In this document: positions 1 to 6,659 of the stretch, one piece after another
Numbering within the stretch: the first letter of the stretch is position 1
Layout: each line of letters begins with the position of its first letter
Assembly (NCBI GenBank): GCA_028100865.1
Contig: JAOHJV010000006.1
Span: 1 to 27,780 of the forward strand
Reading direction: 5' to 3'
Source of the DNA: Candidatus Pelagibacter sp.
GTDB taxonomy: Bacteria > Pseudomonadota > Alphaproteobacteria > Pelagibacterales > Pelagibacteraceae
DNA length: 27,780 nucleotides
Notes under the pieces: model-generated
What the model was told of the DNA's origin: nothing
The model's database searches: none
What the model saw: the letters and a program-made list of their open reading frames with translations, nothing else
Translations under genes and position numbers: made by a program

Positions 1-616
1 AAATAGGACATTGTTCACAATAAGGATTAATTGGTTTACATATTAATGCTCCTAATTCCATTAATGCTTGAGCATAATCGCTAGCTCTTAAAGATGTGCC
101 AAATATTTTTTTTTGTTTGACCAAATTATCTTTTTGAATTTGATTTTCATTCTTTAAATAAAGATATCTTTTTAAAACTCTTTCGATATTACCGTCTAAA
201 GGAATAATAGGTTTGTTAAATGCAATAGCCATAATGGCACTTGCAGTATAATCACCAATTCCAGGTAGTAACTTAAGGTCTAAAAAGTTATTAGGTAAAT
301 TTTTATTAAAATCTTTGACAACAATTTGTGCAGTTTTTTTTAAATTTTTAACTCTTGAATAATAACCAAGTCCCTCCCACAGCTTAATTAATTTTTGATC
401 GTTAAATTTTGCAAGAACTTCTAGGTTTGGAATGTATTTAATAAATCTATTAAAATATGGAATTACAGTTACAACTTGTGTTTGTTGCAACATAAACTCA
501 CTAACCAGGGTATAATATTGCTTTTTTTTAGAGGAAGTTTTTTTTCTCCAGGGCAATGTTCTTTTATGAATATCGTACCAATTGAGAATTTTATTTGTTA
601 TTATTAATTCTTTCAT
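1..616 (-). CDS. mutY: A/G-specific adenine DNA glycosylase MutY (partial, C-terminus beyond window)
   Basis: This DNA repair glycosylase removes adenine mispaired with 8-oxoguanine. Reading the minus strand from the ATG at 616 gives 205 uninterrupted codons before the window edge. Residues 34-48 contain the family signature with SEFMLQQTQV, and Glu40 sits where the catalytic Glu belongs. The helix-hairpin-helix is LPGIGDYTA at about 117-125. The catalytic Asp is Asp141, in IIPLDGNIER. Three of the four iron-sulfur cysteines are visible (Cys193, Cys200, Cys203) with spacing close to E. coli MutY; the fourth would lie outside. The N-terminus (KILNWYDIHKRTLPW) matches the usual MutY start, so the start codon is well supported. 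The gene is divergent from the next one with no intergenic base, since the two ATGs form CATATG at 614-619. The only open doubt is the missing C-terminal 8-oxoG recognition domain. Confidence 0.96.
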   Translation of the reverse strand, partial: MKELIITNKILNWYDIHKRTLPWRKKTSSKKKQYYTLVSEFMLQQTQVVTVIPYFNRFIKYIPNLEVLAKFNDQKLIKLWEGLGYYSRVKNLKKTAQIVVKDFNKNLPNNFLDLKLLPGIGDYTASAIMAIAFNKPIIPLDGNIERVLKRYLYLKNENQIQKDNLVKQKKIFGTSLRASDYAQALMELGALICKPINPYCEQCPI

Positions 617-1105
617 ATGCAATTTAAAGATAATACTAAGCAGAGAAATAAAACCATTCAAGGTTTAAGATCTTTTAAGGACACTTTACCTAAAAATGTA
701 AAAAAAATCATTAATAAGAAGGGTCATATTTATTCTGAAACACTTGGCAACTGGAGATATATTGTTGGAGACGATCTATTTAAAGTTTGTTATCCAAAGA
801 CATTTAAGAATTCTAATAAATTTGGAGTTAGCACTCTCATGGTAATGGTTAAAAGAGGTCATGAGGTTGATATGGAATACTCCAAAAAAGATATTTTAGA
901 TAAAATGAATAGTTTTTTTGGTTATTCAGTCGTAGAAAAACTCAAATTCATTAGCTTTGATGATGAGCAGAAAATCTTCTCAAAAAAAGAGTTACGTCAG
1001 GAAAATGTGACAATTAATAAATATCAAAATAAAATTAATGATGTTAAGAATGATAAAATTAAGAAATCACTCATTGAACTAACCAGGGTATTTAAAGAAA
1101 AATGA
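617..1105 (+). CDS. DUF721 / DciA-like protein
   Basis: This 162-residue protein resembles the DUF721 (DciA) family. DciA proteins in many bacteria interact with the replicative helicase DnaB and assist its loading. The match rests on the N-terminal half: a helix with LPKNVKKII, then W-x-x-IVG (about 47-52), a Pro after the next helix, and a beta stretch (TLMVMVKRGHEVDMEY) followed by a helix ending near FFGYSVVEKLKFI. The C-terminal third is lysine-rich and poorly conserved. The start is forced: an in-frame TAA lies at 605-607 and no other start codon lies between. No Shine-Dalgarno sequence is visible. It ends in an ATGA overlap with the dsbA-like gene. The mutY/DUF721/dsbA/smc order is conserved in alphaproteobacteria and supports the family call. 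A function in helicase loading is inference. Confidence 0.75.
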   Translation: MQFKDNTKQRNKTIQGLRSFKDTLPKNVKKIINKKGHIYSETLGNWRYIVGDDLFKVCYPKTFKNSNKFGVSTLMVMVKRGHEVDMEYSKKDILDKMNSFFGYSVVEKLKFISFDDEQKIFSKKELRQENVTINKYQNKINDVKNDKIKKSLIELTRVFKEK

Positions 1106-1680
1106 AAAAAATTCTAATAATTATAACAATTTTTTTTAGTACTATTTCAACCATTAGCGCAAAGGAAATAAAAAGAATTGTAGTTGGAAGTAAAGATGCA
1201 AAGATTACAATTATAGCTTATGAATCTTTAACTTGTAGTCATTGTGCTAATTTTCATAAAGATGTGTACCCTGAACTTAAAAAAGATTACCTTGATACAG
1301 GTTTAGCTAAGATCGAATTTAGACACTTTCCTTTAGATATAGCAGCTTTCAATGCTTCAAAAGTTTCACAATGTAATAACGATGGTGATTCGAAAATTTT
1401 AAATAGTTTTTATGCAAACCAACAAAAATGGGTCAAAGGTAGCTCAGTACAAGAAGCAAATGAAAATCTTAAAAAATTTTTAGTTAGCGAGGGTTATAAC
1501 TTTGATTTTGAAAAGTGTATAAATGACAAAGAAATCGAGGATTTTGTTTTAAATGATCGAATAGATGCAGTTAAAAAATACAAAATAAGTTCTACTCCTA
1601 CGATAATAATCAATGATGAAAAGTTCGAAAAAACTCTAAATTATAAAAATTTAAAAAAAGCACTAGAAAAACTGATATAA
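1102..1680 (+). CDS. DsbA-family thiol:disulfide interchange protein
   Basis: This 192-residue periplasmic thioredoxin-fold protein probably oxidises or isomerises disulfides in exported proteins. Residues 1-20 form a signal peptide (Lys-Lys, hydrophobic core, ending in SA). The active site is Cys45-Ser-His-Cys48 in YESLTCSHCANFH, a CxxC variant typical of the single-domain DsbA proteins common in alphaproteobacteria. The cis-proline loop is STPTIIIN at about 164-171. The intervening all-helical insertion (about 75-155) carries two more cysteines, near SQCNND and EKCIND. The start overlaps the preceding stop as ATGA, which suggests translational coupling, and smc follows after 8 nt. No dsbB partner is present in this window. 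Electron partner and substrate cannot be read from the sequence. Confidence 0.9.
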   Translation: MKKILIIITIFFSTISTISAKEIKRIVVGSKDAKITIIAYESLTCSHCANFHKDVYPELKKDYLDTGLAKIEFRHFPLDIAAFNASKVSQCNNDGDSKILNSFYANQQKWVKGSSVQEANENLKKFLVSEGYNFDFEKCINDKEIEDFVLNDRIDAVKKYKISSTPTIIINDEKFEKTLNYKNLKKALEKLI

Positions 1681-1688
1681 GTTAGTGC

Positions 1689-4262
1689 ATGGAGTTTAAA
1701 AAAATCCAGTTAAATGGATTTAAATCATTTGCTGATAAAACAAATTTCTTAATTGAAGAAGGTCTCACAGGAATAGTTGGTCCTAATGGATGTGGTAAAT
1801 CAAACATTGTAGAGTCGTTAAGGTGGGTAATGGGAGAAACCTCAGCAAAAAGTATGCGTGGATCAGGAATGGAAGATGTTATTTTTTCTGGTACATCTAA
1901 TAAGGCATCTAAAAATATTGCAGAAGTATCTATCGATGTAGACAATAAAAATAACGAAGGTCCAGTTCAATACCGTGAACTTGATCAAATTAACGTTAGA
2001 AGAAAAATAGAAAAAGATAAAGGCTCCAAATTTTATATTAACGATAAAGAGGTAAGAGCAAGAGATGCTCAAATGTTTTTTGCAGATTTATCGACTGGAG
2101 CGCATTCTCCTTCAATGATTAGTCAAGGACGTATTGGTGCATTAGTAACTGCAAAACCAACTGACAGAAGAGCTATTCTAGAGGAAGCTGCCGGAATTTC
2201 AGGCTTACATGTCAGAAGGCATGAGGCAGAACTAAGATTGGGAGCTGCAGAAAATAATCTTAAAAGAGCTGATGAACTTAGAAGACAACAAGAAAAACAG
2301 CTAGCCAATCTTCAAAAACAAGCTGAGGAAGCCTCAAAATATAAATTAATTACTGAGGAAATAAAAAAAATAGAGGCTGGACTTTATTATTTAAAATTAA
2401 TTGAAATAGATAAAGAAATCAGAATTGAAAACGAAATTAATAATGAAGCAGAAGGAGAAGTAGAGGGCTTTAATAACAAAATATCTGAATTAGAAAATTT
2501 AATTAAATCTTCAACAGATAAAGTCTCACCCCTTAGAGAAAAAAATATTGAAAATCTATCAAGGATTCAAAGACTAAACCTTGAGCTTCAGAGTTTAGAT
2601 GAGGAAAATACTAGAACACAAGATGAAATTGAAACAATTAAAAATTCGTTACAGACTTTAGATGAGGATATCTCAAGGGAAAAAGGAATTGTAATTGACG
2701 CCAATTCTAATGAAAAAAGACTTAAAGAGGAAAAAACTGATCTAATAGAGGTGGACTCTAAATATTTTGAAACTGAAAAACTGTCTAATGAAGAGTTAGA
2801 AGATGCCAAAAATAAACTAAAAGACGAACAAAAGGCAGTTGATGAAGTAGTAAATAATATAGCTGAAGGATCAATAAATATCAGTGTTGGGCCAATTAAA
2901 AATGTTAAAAACTCTATTAATAGAGTTAAAGAGTTAATTAATAGTAACGAAATCAATCAAGCAGTTACCTTATTGGATAGATGCAATATGGAACTTGATA
3001 ATTTCTTAAATGATTTAAAAAATGAAAAATCAAGAGAGGAATTACTAAGCGTAAATGAAAAATCACAAAATATAAAACAACTTCAAGAAAAGTATGCTGA
3101 TGCATACAGCAAAAATCAAGCGATTAAAAATGAGTCTATAAAACGTAATGAGAGAATAAAAACTATAGAAACAGAAGTTGAAAGTTGGAAAAATTTATTA
3201 GCTAATTCGGAAAAAATGGTTGGTGAACTAACTGATAGAAAAAATAAATTAACAGATCAATTAAAAGAATTAGATAATCAACCTAAAGCTCAAGCTGAAA
3301 GAAAAGGTCAAATTTCAGAAAATTTAAGAATATCGGATAAAGAAAAAATTGATAACGACACTGTTATTAAAGAAACAGATAAACAAATAGAAAGCTTAAG
3401 ATCTCAATTAAATGAAATTCAAGAGCAATCAATTCAAATTAGAGAAAGAAAAGCAAGTTCTGGAGCAACTATTGAGGGTCTACAAAAGAGAAAAAGTGAT
3501 TTACTGGATAGAATAAATTCAGAGCTTAGTTTAACTGAAGAAAATATTTTAGAAAACTCAAACCTCAATGGTATGGAGGACCTTCCTAATGCAGTAAATC
3601 AAGAAGATTCTTTGGATAAAAAGAAACAAGAAAGAGAAAAATTGGGATCAGTTAACTTGAAAGCAGATGAAGAAACTAGCAAGTATGAAGAAGAAATAAA
3701 AAAAATGGAACAAGATCGTTCAGATTTAGTTACTGCAATAATCAAACTAAAAGAAAGTATTAATGAACTTAATCAAAAAGGTAGAGAAAGATTAATTGAA
3801 GCTTTTGAAAAAGTTAACAGAAAATTTAATGAAGTTTATACAAAGCTTTTTAATGGAGGAAATGCTAAACTAGAATTAGTTGATTCCGATGATCCTCTTG
3901 AGGCTGGACTTGAAATGTTAGTCAGTCCTCCGGGTAAAAGACTTCAATCAATAACTTTATTATCAGGAGGTGAACAGGCATTGACGGCTCTTTCTTTAAT
4001 CTTTGCTGTTTTTTTAACTAACCCTTCACCAATTTGTGTATTGGATGAAGTGGATGCACCACTTGATGATGCAAATGTAACTAGATTTTGTAGCCTTCTT
4101 GAAGAGTTAATTAAGATTACTAATACAAAATTCATTATTGTAACCCACCATGCATTAACGATGTCTAAAATGAATAGACTTTATGGAGTAACTATGCCTG
4201 AAAAAGGTATAAGCCAACTAGTTGCTGTTGATTTACAAAAAGCAGAGAGTATGGTTGCATAA
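1689..4262 (+). CDS. smc: Chromosome segregation ATPase SMC, unusually short
   Basis: This ABC-type ATPase organises and segregates the chromosome. The N-terminal head carries Walker A, GPNGCGKSN (31-39), and a Q-loop/helix with RWVMGE. The C-terminal head carries the signature LLSGGEQALTAL (about 757-768), Walker B VLDEVDAPLDD (784-794) and a switch histidine region VTHHALTM. Both head halves are close to alphaproteobacterial SMC. The protein is only 857 residues, while bacterial SMCs are usually about 1100-1200. The middle (about 165-640) is coiled coil rich in Glu, Lys, Asn and Ile. It is broken by a short non-heptad stretch around 385-445 (IAEGSINISVGPIKN), where a hinge of roughly 150 residues would be expected; I recognise no hinge motif. 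No scpA or scpB lies nearby. The gene follows dsbA by 8 nt, and atpI follows after 9 nt. Family is certain; architecture is discussed in the findings. Confidence 0.95.
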   Translation: MEFKKIQLNGFKSFADKTNFLIEEGLTGIVGPNGCGKSNIVESLRWVMGETSAKSMRGSGMEDVIFSGTSNKASKNIAEVSIDVDNKNNEGPVQYRELDQINVRRKIEKDKGSKFYINDKEVRARDAQMFFADLSTGAHSPSMISQGRIGALVTAKPTDRRAILEEAAGISGLHVRRHEAELRLGAAENNLKRADELRRQQEKQLANLQKQAEEASKYKLITEEIKKIEAGLYYLKLIEIDKEIRIENEINNEAEGEVEGFNNKISELENLIKSSTDKVSPLREKNIENLSRIQRLNLELQSLDEENTRTQDEIETIKNSLQTLDEDISREKGIVIDANSNEKRLKEEKTDLIEVDSKYFETEKLSNEELEDAKNKLKDEQKAVDEVVNNIAEGSINISVGPIKNVKNSINRVKELINSNEINQAVTLLDRCNMELDNFLNDLKNEKSREELLSVNEKSQNIKQLQEKYADAYSKNQAIKNESIKRNERIKTIETEVESWKNLLANSEKMVGELTDRKNKLTDQLKELDNQPKAQAERKGQISENLRISDKEKIDNDTVIKETDKQIESLRSQLNEIQEQSIQIRERKASSGATIEGLQKRKSDLLDRINSELSLTEENILENSNLNGMEDLPNAVNQEDSLDKKKQEREKLGSVNLKADEETSKYEEEIKKMEQDRSDLVTAIIKLKESINELNQKGRERLIEAFEKVNRKFNEVYTKLFNGGNAKLELVDSDDPLEAGLEMLVSPPGKRLQSITLLSGGEQALTALSLIFAVFLTNPSPICVLDEVDAPLDDANVTRFCSLLEELIKITNTKFIIVTHHALTMSKMNRLYGVTMPEKGISQLVAVDLQKAESMVA

Positions 4263-4271
4263 ACTATATAA

Positions 4272-4547
4272 ATGCCAAAAGATCAGTTTAAAACTCGCTT
4301 AGAGATTGCAAAAAAGAGGATTTCAAAGAAAAATCAGGACAATAAAAATGATAATCCCTCTTCTATTGGAGCAGCGTTCAAATTAAGCACAGAATTAGTA
4401 GCTGCAGTAGCAGTTGGGACAATTATTGGGTTTATTTTTGACAAGACCTTTGGTACTAAACCCTGGTTTATATTAATATTTTTTTTTGTTGGTGTGGTTG
4501 CTGGAATAACCAATGTAATCAGGTCTGCAAAAAATATGCAAAAATAG
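4272..4547 (+). CDS. atpI: ATP synthase accessory protein I (AtpI)
   Basis: This small membrane protein of the AtpI family stands first in alphaproteobacterial F0 operons. In other bacteria AtpI helps assemble the c-ring or supplies Mg2+. Its 91 residues comprise a charged, lysine-rich N-terminal tail (about 1-33) and two predicted membrane helices, roughly 41-59 (ELVAAVAVGTIIGFIFD) and 66-84 (WFILIFFFVGVVAGITNVI). The glycine-rich first helix and the following FGTKPW turn are typical of the family. It begins 9 nt after smc and ends 9 nt before atpB, so it is probably co-transcribed with the F0 genes. No strong ribosome binding site is visible. The gene name rests on position plus the two-helix pattern, which agree. 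Confidence 0.88.
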   Translation: MPKDQFKTRLEIAKKRISKKNQDNKNDNPSSIGAAFKLSTELVAAVAVGTIIGFIFDKTFGTKPWFILIFFFVGVVAGITNVIRSAKNMQK

Positions 4548-4556
4548 AAAAATTTT

Positions 4557-5291
4557 ATGGCAGCAAATCCTATGACCCAATTCAATGTTTATAGAATTGG
4601 ACCAGAAATTAAAGTAGGAGCATTTGATATCTCGTTTACAAACGCAAGTTTGTTTATGATTATAAGCTCTGTTGCAATTTTATTAATTTTTAATATTGGT
4701 TCTAAAAAAAATTCATTACTACCAAATAAAATTCAACTTTTAGCAGAGCTTAGTTATTCATTTGTTTCAAAAATGATAAATGATACCGCAGGATCAAAAG
4801 CAAAACCATATTTTGCATTTATATTTTCACTTTTTATGTTTGTGCTCTTTTGCAACATGTTTGGAATGATACCGTATACTTTCACTGTTACTAGTCATAT
4901 CATTGTAACATTTGTTTTAGCTGCATTTATTTTTATAGGTGTGACCATTATTGGATTTATGAAACATGGTTTTGGATATTTAAAACTATTTGTACCAAGT
5001 GGGGTTCCTGCAGTACTACTTCCACTGATTGTAGTTATAGAAATAATTTCTTATTTAAGTAGACCAATAAGTTTATCAGTTAGATTATTTGCTAACATGA
5101 TGGCAGGTCACACAATGATGAAAGTTTTCGGAGGCTTTGTAATAAGTCTTGGAATAGTTGGTGGATGGCTTCCACTGAGTTTTTCGGTTGCATTAACAGG
5201 TTTGGAGATCTTAGTTGCTTTTCTTCAAGCGTATGTTTTTGCAATTTTAACCTGCATCTATTTAAATGATGCATTAAATTTACACCATTAA
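4557..5291 (+). CDS. atpB: F0F1 ATP synthase subunit a
   Basis: Subunit a is the membrane stator that forms the two proton half-channels against the c-ring. The 244-residue length is normal. The essential arginine is Arg176 in the conserved helix SRPISLSVRLFANMMAGH. Several hydrophobic helices are visible (about 30-48, 86-104, 114-134, 150-168, 190-240), and FGMIPYTFTVTSH matches the family's second conserved block. The C-terminus has ILVAFLQAYVFAILTCIYL, with the conserved Gln and Tyr facing the channel. The start gives MAANPMTQFNVY, a plausible N-terminus for alphaproteobacterial AtpB (typically ending this block with a membrane-entry FTNAS region). It lies 18 nt upstream of atpE. Confidence 0.97.
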   Translation: MAANPMTQFNVYRIGPEIKVGAFDISFTNASLFMIISSVAILLIFNIGSKKNSLLPNKIQLLAELSYSFVSKMINDTAGSKAKPYFAFIFSLFMFVLFCNMFGMIPYTFTVTSHIIVTFVLAAFIFIGVTIIGFMKHGFGYLKLFVPSGVPAVLLPLIVVIEIISYLSRPISLSVRLFANMMAGHTMMKVFGGFVISLGIVGGWLPLSFSVALTGLEILVAFLQAYVFAILTCIYLNDALNLHH

Positions 5292-5297
5292 TTAACA

Positions 5298-5304
5298 TAG
5301 GAGG
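5298..5304 (+). promoter_or_regulatory. Strong Shine-Dalgarno sequence of atpE
   Basis: TAGGAGG precedes the atpE ATG (5310) with 5 nt between the end of GGAGG and the start codon. It is a near-perfect anti-16S match. Most neighbouring genes have weak sites or none. This fits the need for many more copies of subunit c than of a or b from the same polycistronic message. Confidence 0.75.
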
Positions 5305-5309
5305 ATATA

Positions 5310-5537
5310 ATGGAATTAGAAGCAGCAAAAATGATCGGAGCAGGTCTAGCAGCAATAGCTTTGGCTGGTGCCGGTGTTGGTATCGGAATAATTTTTGGAA
5401 ATTATTTATCAGGTGCGATGAGAAATCCATCTGCAGCACAAAAACAATTTCCTAATTTGCTTTTAGGTTTTGCACTTGCAGAAGCAACAGGATTATTTGG
5501 ATTAGTAGTTGCATTAATCATTCTATTTGCGTTTTAA
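5310..5537 (+). CDS. atpE: F0F1 ATP synthase subunit c
   Basis: This proteolipid subunit forms the rotating c-ring. Its 75 residues form two helices joined by a polar loop, RNPSA-x-QKQF (38-47). Helix 1 is glycine-rich (GAGLAAIALAGAGVGIGIIFG), as needed for tight ring packing. The ion-binding carboxylate is Glu58 in ALAEATGLFG. The Gln and Glu-Ser pattern expected for Na+-binding c subunits is absent from helix 1 and from the Glu58 neighbourhood, so a proton-coupled ring is inferred. The gene sits between atpB and the b' gene and has the strongest ribosome binding site in the window. Confidence 0.98.
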   Translation: MELEAAKMIGAGLAAIALAGAGVGIGIIFGNYLSGAMRNPSAAQKQFPNLLLGFALAEATGLFGLVVALIILFAF

Positions 5538-5542
5538 ATTTA

Positions 5543-6133
5543 ATGATTAAAAAAATATATTTTCAGTCAATATTTTTTAGCTTCCTTTTTTCATTAGAAG
5601 CTTTTGCAGCTGAAAGCGGAGGTATGCCTCAATTAAATCCAGAATTTTGGATTTCACAAATCTTTTGGTTAACTCTAACTTTTGGAATTTTGTATATAGT
5701 TTTATCAAAATTAATACTTCCAAAAATTAGTGACAACCTAGAGTCTAGAAAATCACAAATTTTAGAAAATATTGAGGCTGCAGAGAAACAAAGACAAAAT
5801 AGTGAAGAAAAGCTTAAAGAATATGAAGAAATTGTTTCAAAAAGTAAGATGGAAGCAAAAAATATTTTTAATCAAGCAAGAGAGAAAGCATTAAAAGACA
5901 TTAGTGCTAAAAAAAACGTTCTGGATAAGCAAATTGATGATGAAATTGGCAAGGCAGAACAAGAAATAAAAGAACTACAAAAAAGTGCGCCTGATAAAAT
6001 TAATAAGATAGCAATTGAGACTTCATCAGAATTGATTCAAAAACTTATTGGTGCTGAGGTGAATAACAGTAGTATTTCAGCAATTGTAGATGATTTATCA
6101 AGAAGAAGCGGAGATAGATATTATGGCAATTGA
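5543..6133 (+). CDS. F0F1 ATP synthase subunit b' (first of two b-type subunits)
   Basis: This is a peripheral stalk subunit. Photosynthetic and many alphaproteobacterial ATP synthases use a b/b' heterodimer, and this is the b' type. Residues 1-22 look like a signal or extra hydrophobic segment ending in AFAA. The b' hallmark GGMPQLNPEFWISQIFW (26-42) follows, then one membrane helix (about 36-58) and a long charged coiled coil (60-175). The 196-residue length is normal for b' with its extension. It starts 5 nt after atpE, and its 3' end overlaps the start of the b gene by 11 nt. The N-terminal extension is common in alphaproteobacterial b' subunits; whether it is cleaved is not visible. Confidence 0.93.
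   Translation: MIKKIYFQSIFFSFLFSLEAFAAESGGMPQLNPEFWISQIFWLTLTFGILYIVLSKLILPKISDNLESRKSQILENIEAAEKQRQNSEEKLKEYEEIVSKSKMEAKNIFNQAREKALKDISAKKNVLDKQIDDEIGKAEQEIKELQKSAPDKINKIAIETSSELIQKLIGAEVNNSSISAIVDDLSRRSGDRYYGN
6110..6113 (+). promoter_or_regulatory. Shine-Dalgarno deciding the atpF start
   Basis: GGAG at 6110-6113 lies 9 nt before the ATG at 6123. An earlier in-frame ATG at 6090 has no such site and would add 11 polar residues unlike any b subunit. This supports initiation at 6123. Confidence 0.55.
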
Positions 6134-6620
6134 TGCAACTTTTTGGGTGGCAGTTTCATTTGTAATTTTTTTTGGAGCTTTAATTTATCTTAAAATTCCT
6201 CAGAAAGTCACCGAGATGTTAGATAGAATGATATCTGATATCAAAAATGAAATTGATGAAAGTGAAAAGTTAAGAACTGAGGCAAAAACATTGCTAGATA
6301 ATGCACAGAATAAATTAGATACAGCACAAACAGTAAGTAATGAAATTTTAAATGAAGCAAAAAAAGACTCAGACAAATTAATAATTGAGCTAAATGATAA
6401 ATTTCATAAATCATCCGAAATTAAAAAGAATTTAGCTGAAAATAAAATAAGCCAAATGAAAGAAGCTGCGATTAAAGAAATTAAAGATGCGTCAATTAAA
6501 ATTGCTGTAGACTCAGTTAAAAAAATTATCACAACTTCTGTTGATAAATCTAAACTTGATGCGGTATTTCAAAAAAACTTAGATGAAACTAAGGAAGAGT
6601 TAAAAAAAATTAACTCATAA
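6123..6620 (+). CDS. atpF: F0F1 ATP synthase subunit b
   Basis: This is the second peripheral stalk subunit, pairing with b'. Starting at 6123 gives 165 residues. The N-terminus is MAIDATFWVAVSFVIFFGALIYL, where a single membrane helix (about 6-25) begins after FW, as in alphaproteobacterial b subunits. A Pro and a charged coiled coil (30-160) follow, with many Lys and Glu. An upstream in-frame ATG at 6090 would add residues not seen in the family and increase overlap with b' to 44 nt, so it was not chosen. This is the last gene of the F0 unit. The F1 genes (atpH, A, G, D, C) are not adjacent, which matches the split arrangement of alphaproteobacteria. A 39-nt gap separates it from crtI. Confidence 0.95.
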   Translation: MAIDATFWVAVSFVIFFGALIYLKIPQKVTEMLDRMISDIKNEIDESEKLRTEAKTLLDNAQNKLDTAQTVSNEILNEAKKDSDKLIIELNDKFHKSSEIKKNLAENKISQMKEAAIKEIKDASIKIAVDSVKKIITTSVDKSKLDAVFQKNLDETKEELKKINS

Positions 6621-6659
6621 TATTCTTACAATTATTTTAAAAAACTATAAATTGTTAAA
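6621..6659 (+). promoter_or_regulatory. Possible promoter region of the retinal gene cluster
   Basis: This is the only gap above 20 nt in the plus-strand run 617-13282. It holds a -10-like TATAAA at 6646-6651 and a weak -35-like CTTACA at 6625-6630, with a short 15-nt spacer. An imperfectly spaced inverted pair, ACAATT (6628-6633) and AATTGT (6650-6655), overlaps both. No Shine-Dalgarno site precedes the crtI ATG at 6660. If the -10 box is real, the transcript would begin within a few bases of the ATG. Such hexamers arise easily by chance in AT-rich DNA, so confidence is low. Confidence 0.28.

Noticed and set aside
2588..2956. Minus-strand frame of 122 codons within smc.
   Set aside because: Ser/Leu-rich shadow of the Glu/Lys-rich coiled coil on the coding strand; no start context or motif.
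5092..5439. Minus-strand frame of 115 codons across the atpB/atpE junction.
   Set aside because: It lies antisense to two certain genes, has low-complexity Leu/Ser/Gln content and no recognisable motif.
6090..6122. Earlier atpF start at 6090.
   Set aside because: It adds a polar segment not found in b subunits, lacks a Shine-Dalgarno site and enlarges the overlap with b'; GGAG before 6123 supports the later start.
6628..6655. ACAATT/AATTGT inverted pair before crtI as a transcription terminator for the F0 operon.
   Set aside because: Arms are only 6 bp of A/T-rich sequence with a 16-nt loop and no U-tract; too weak for a terminator.
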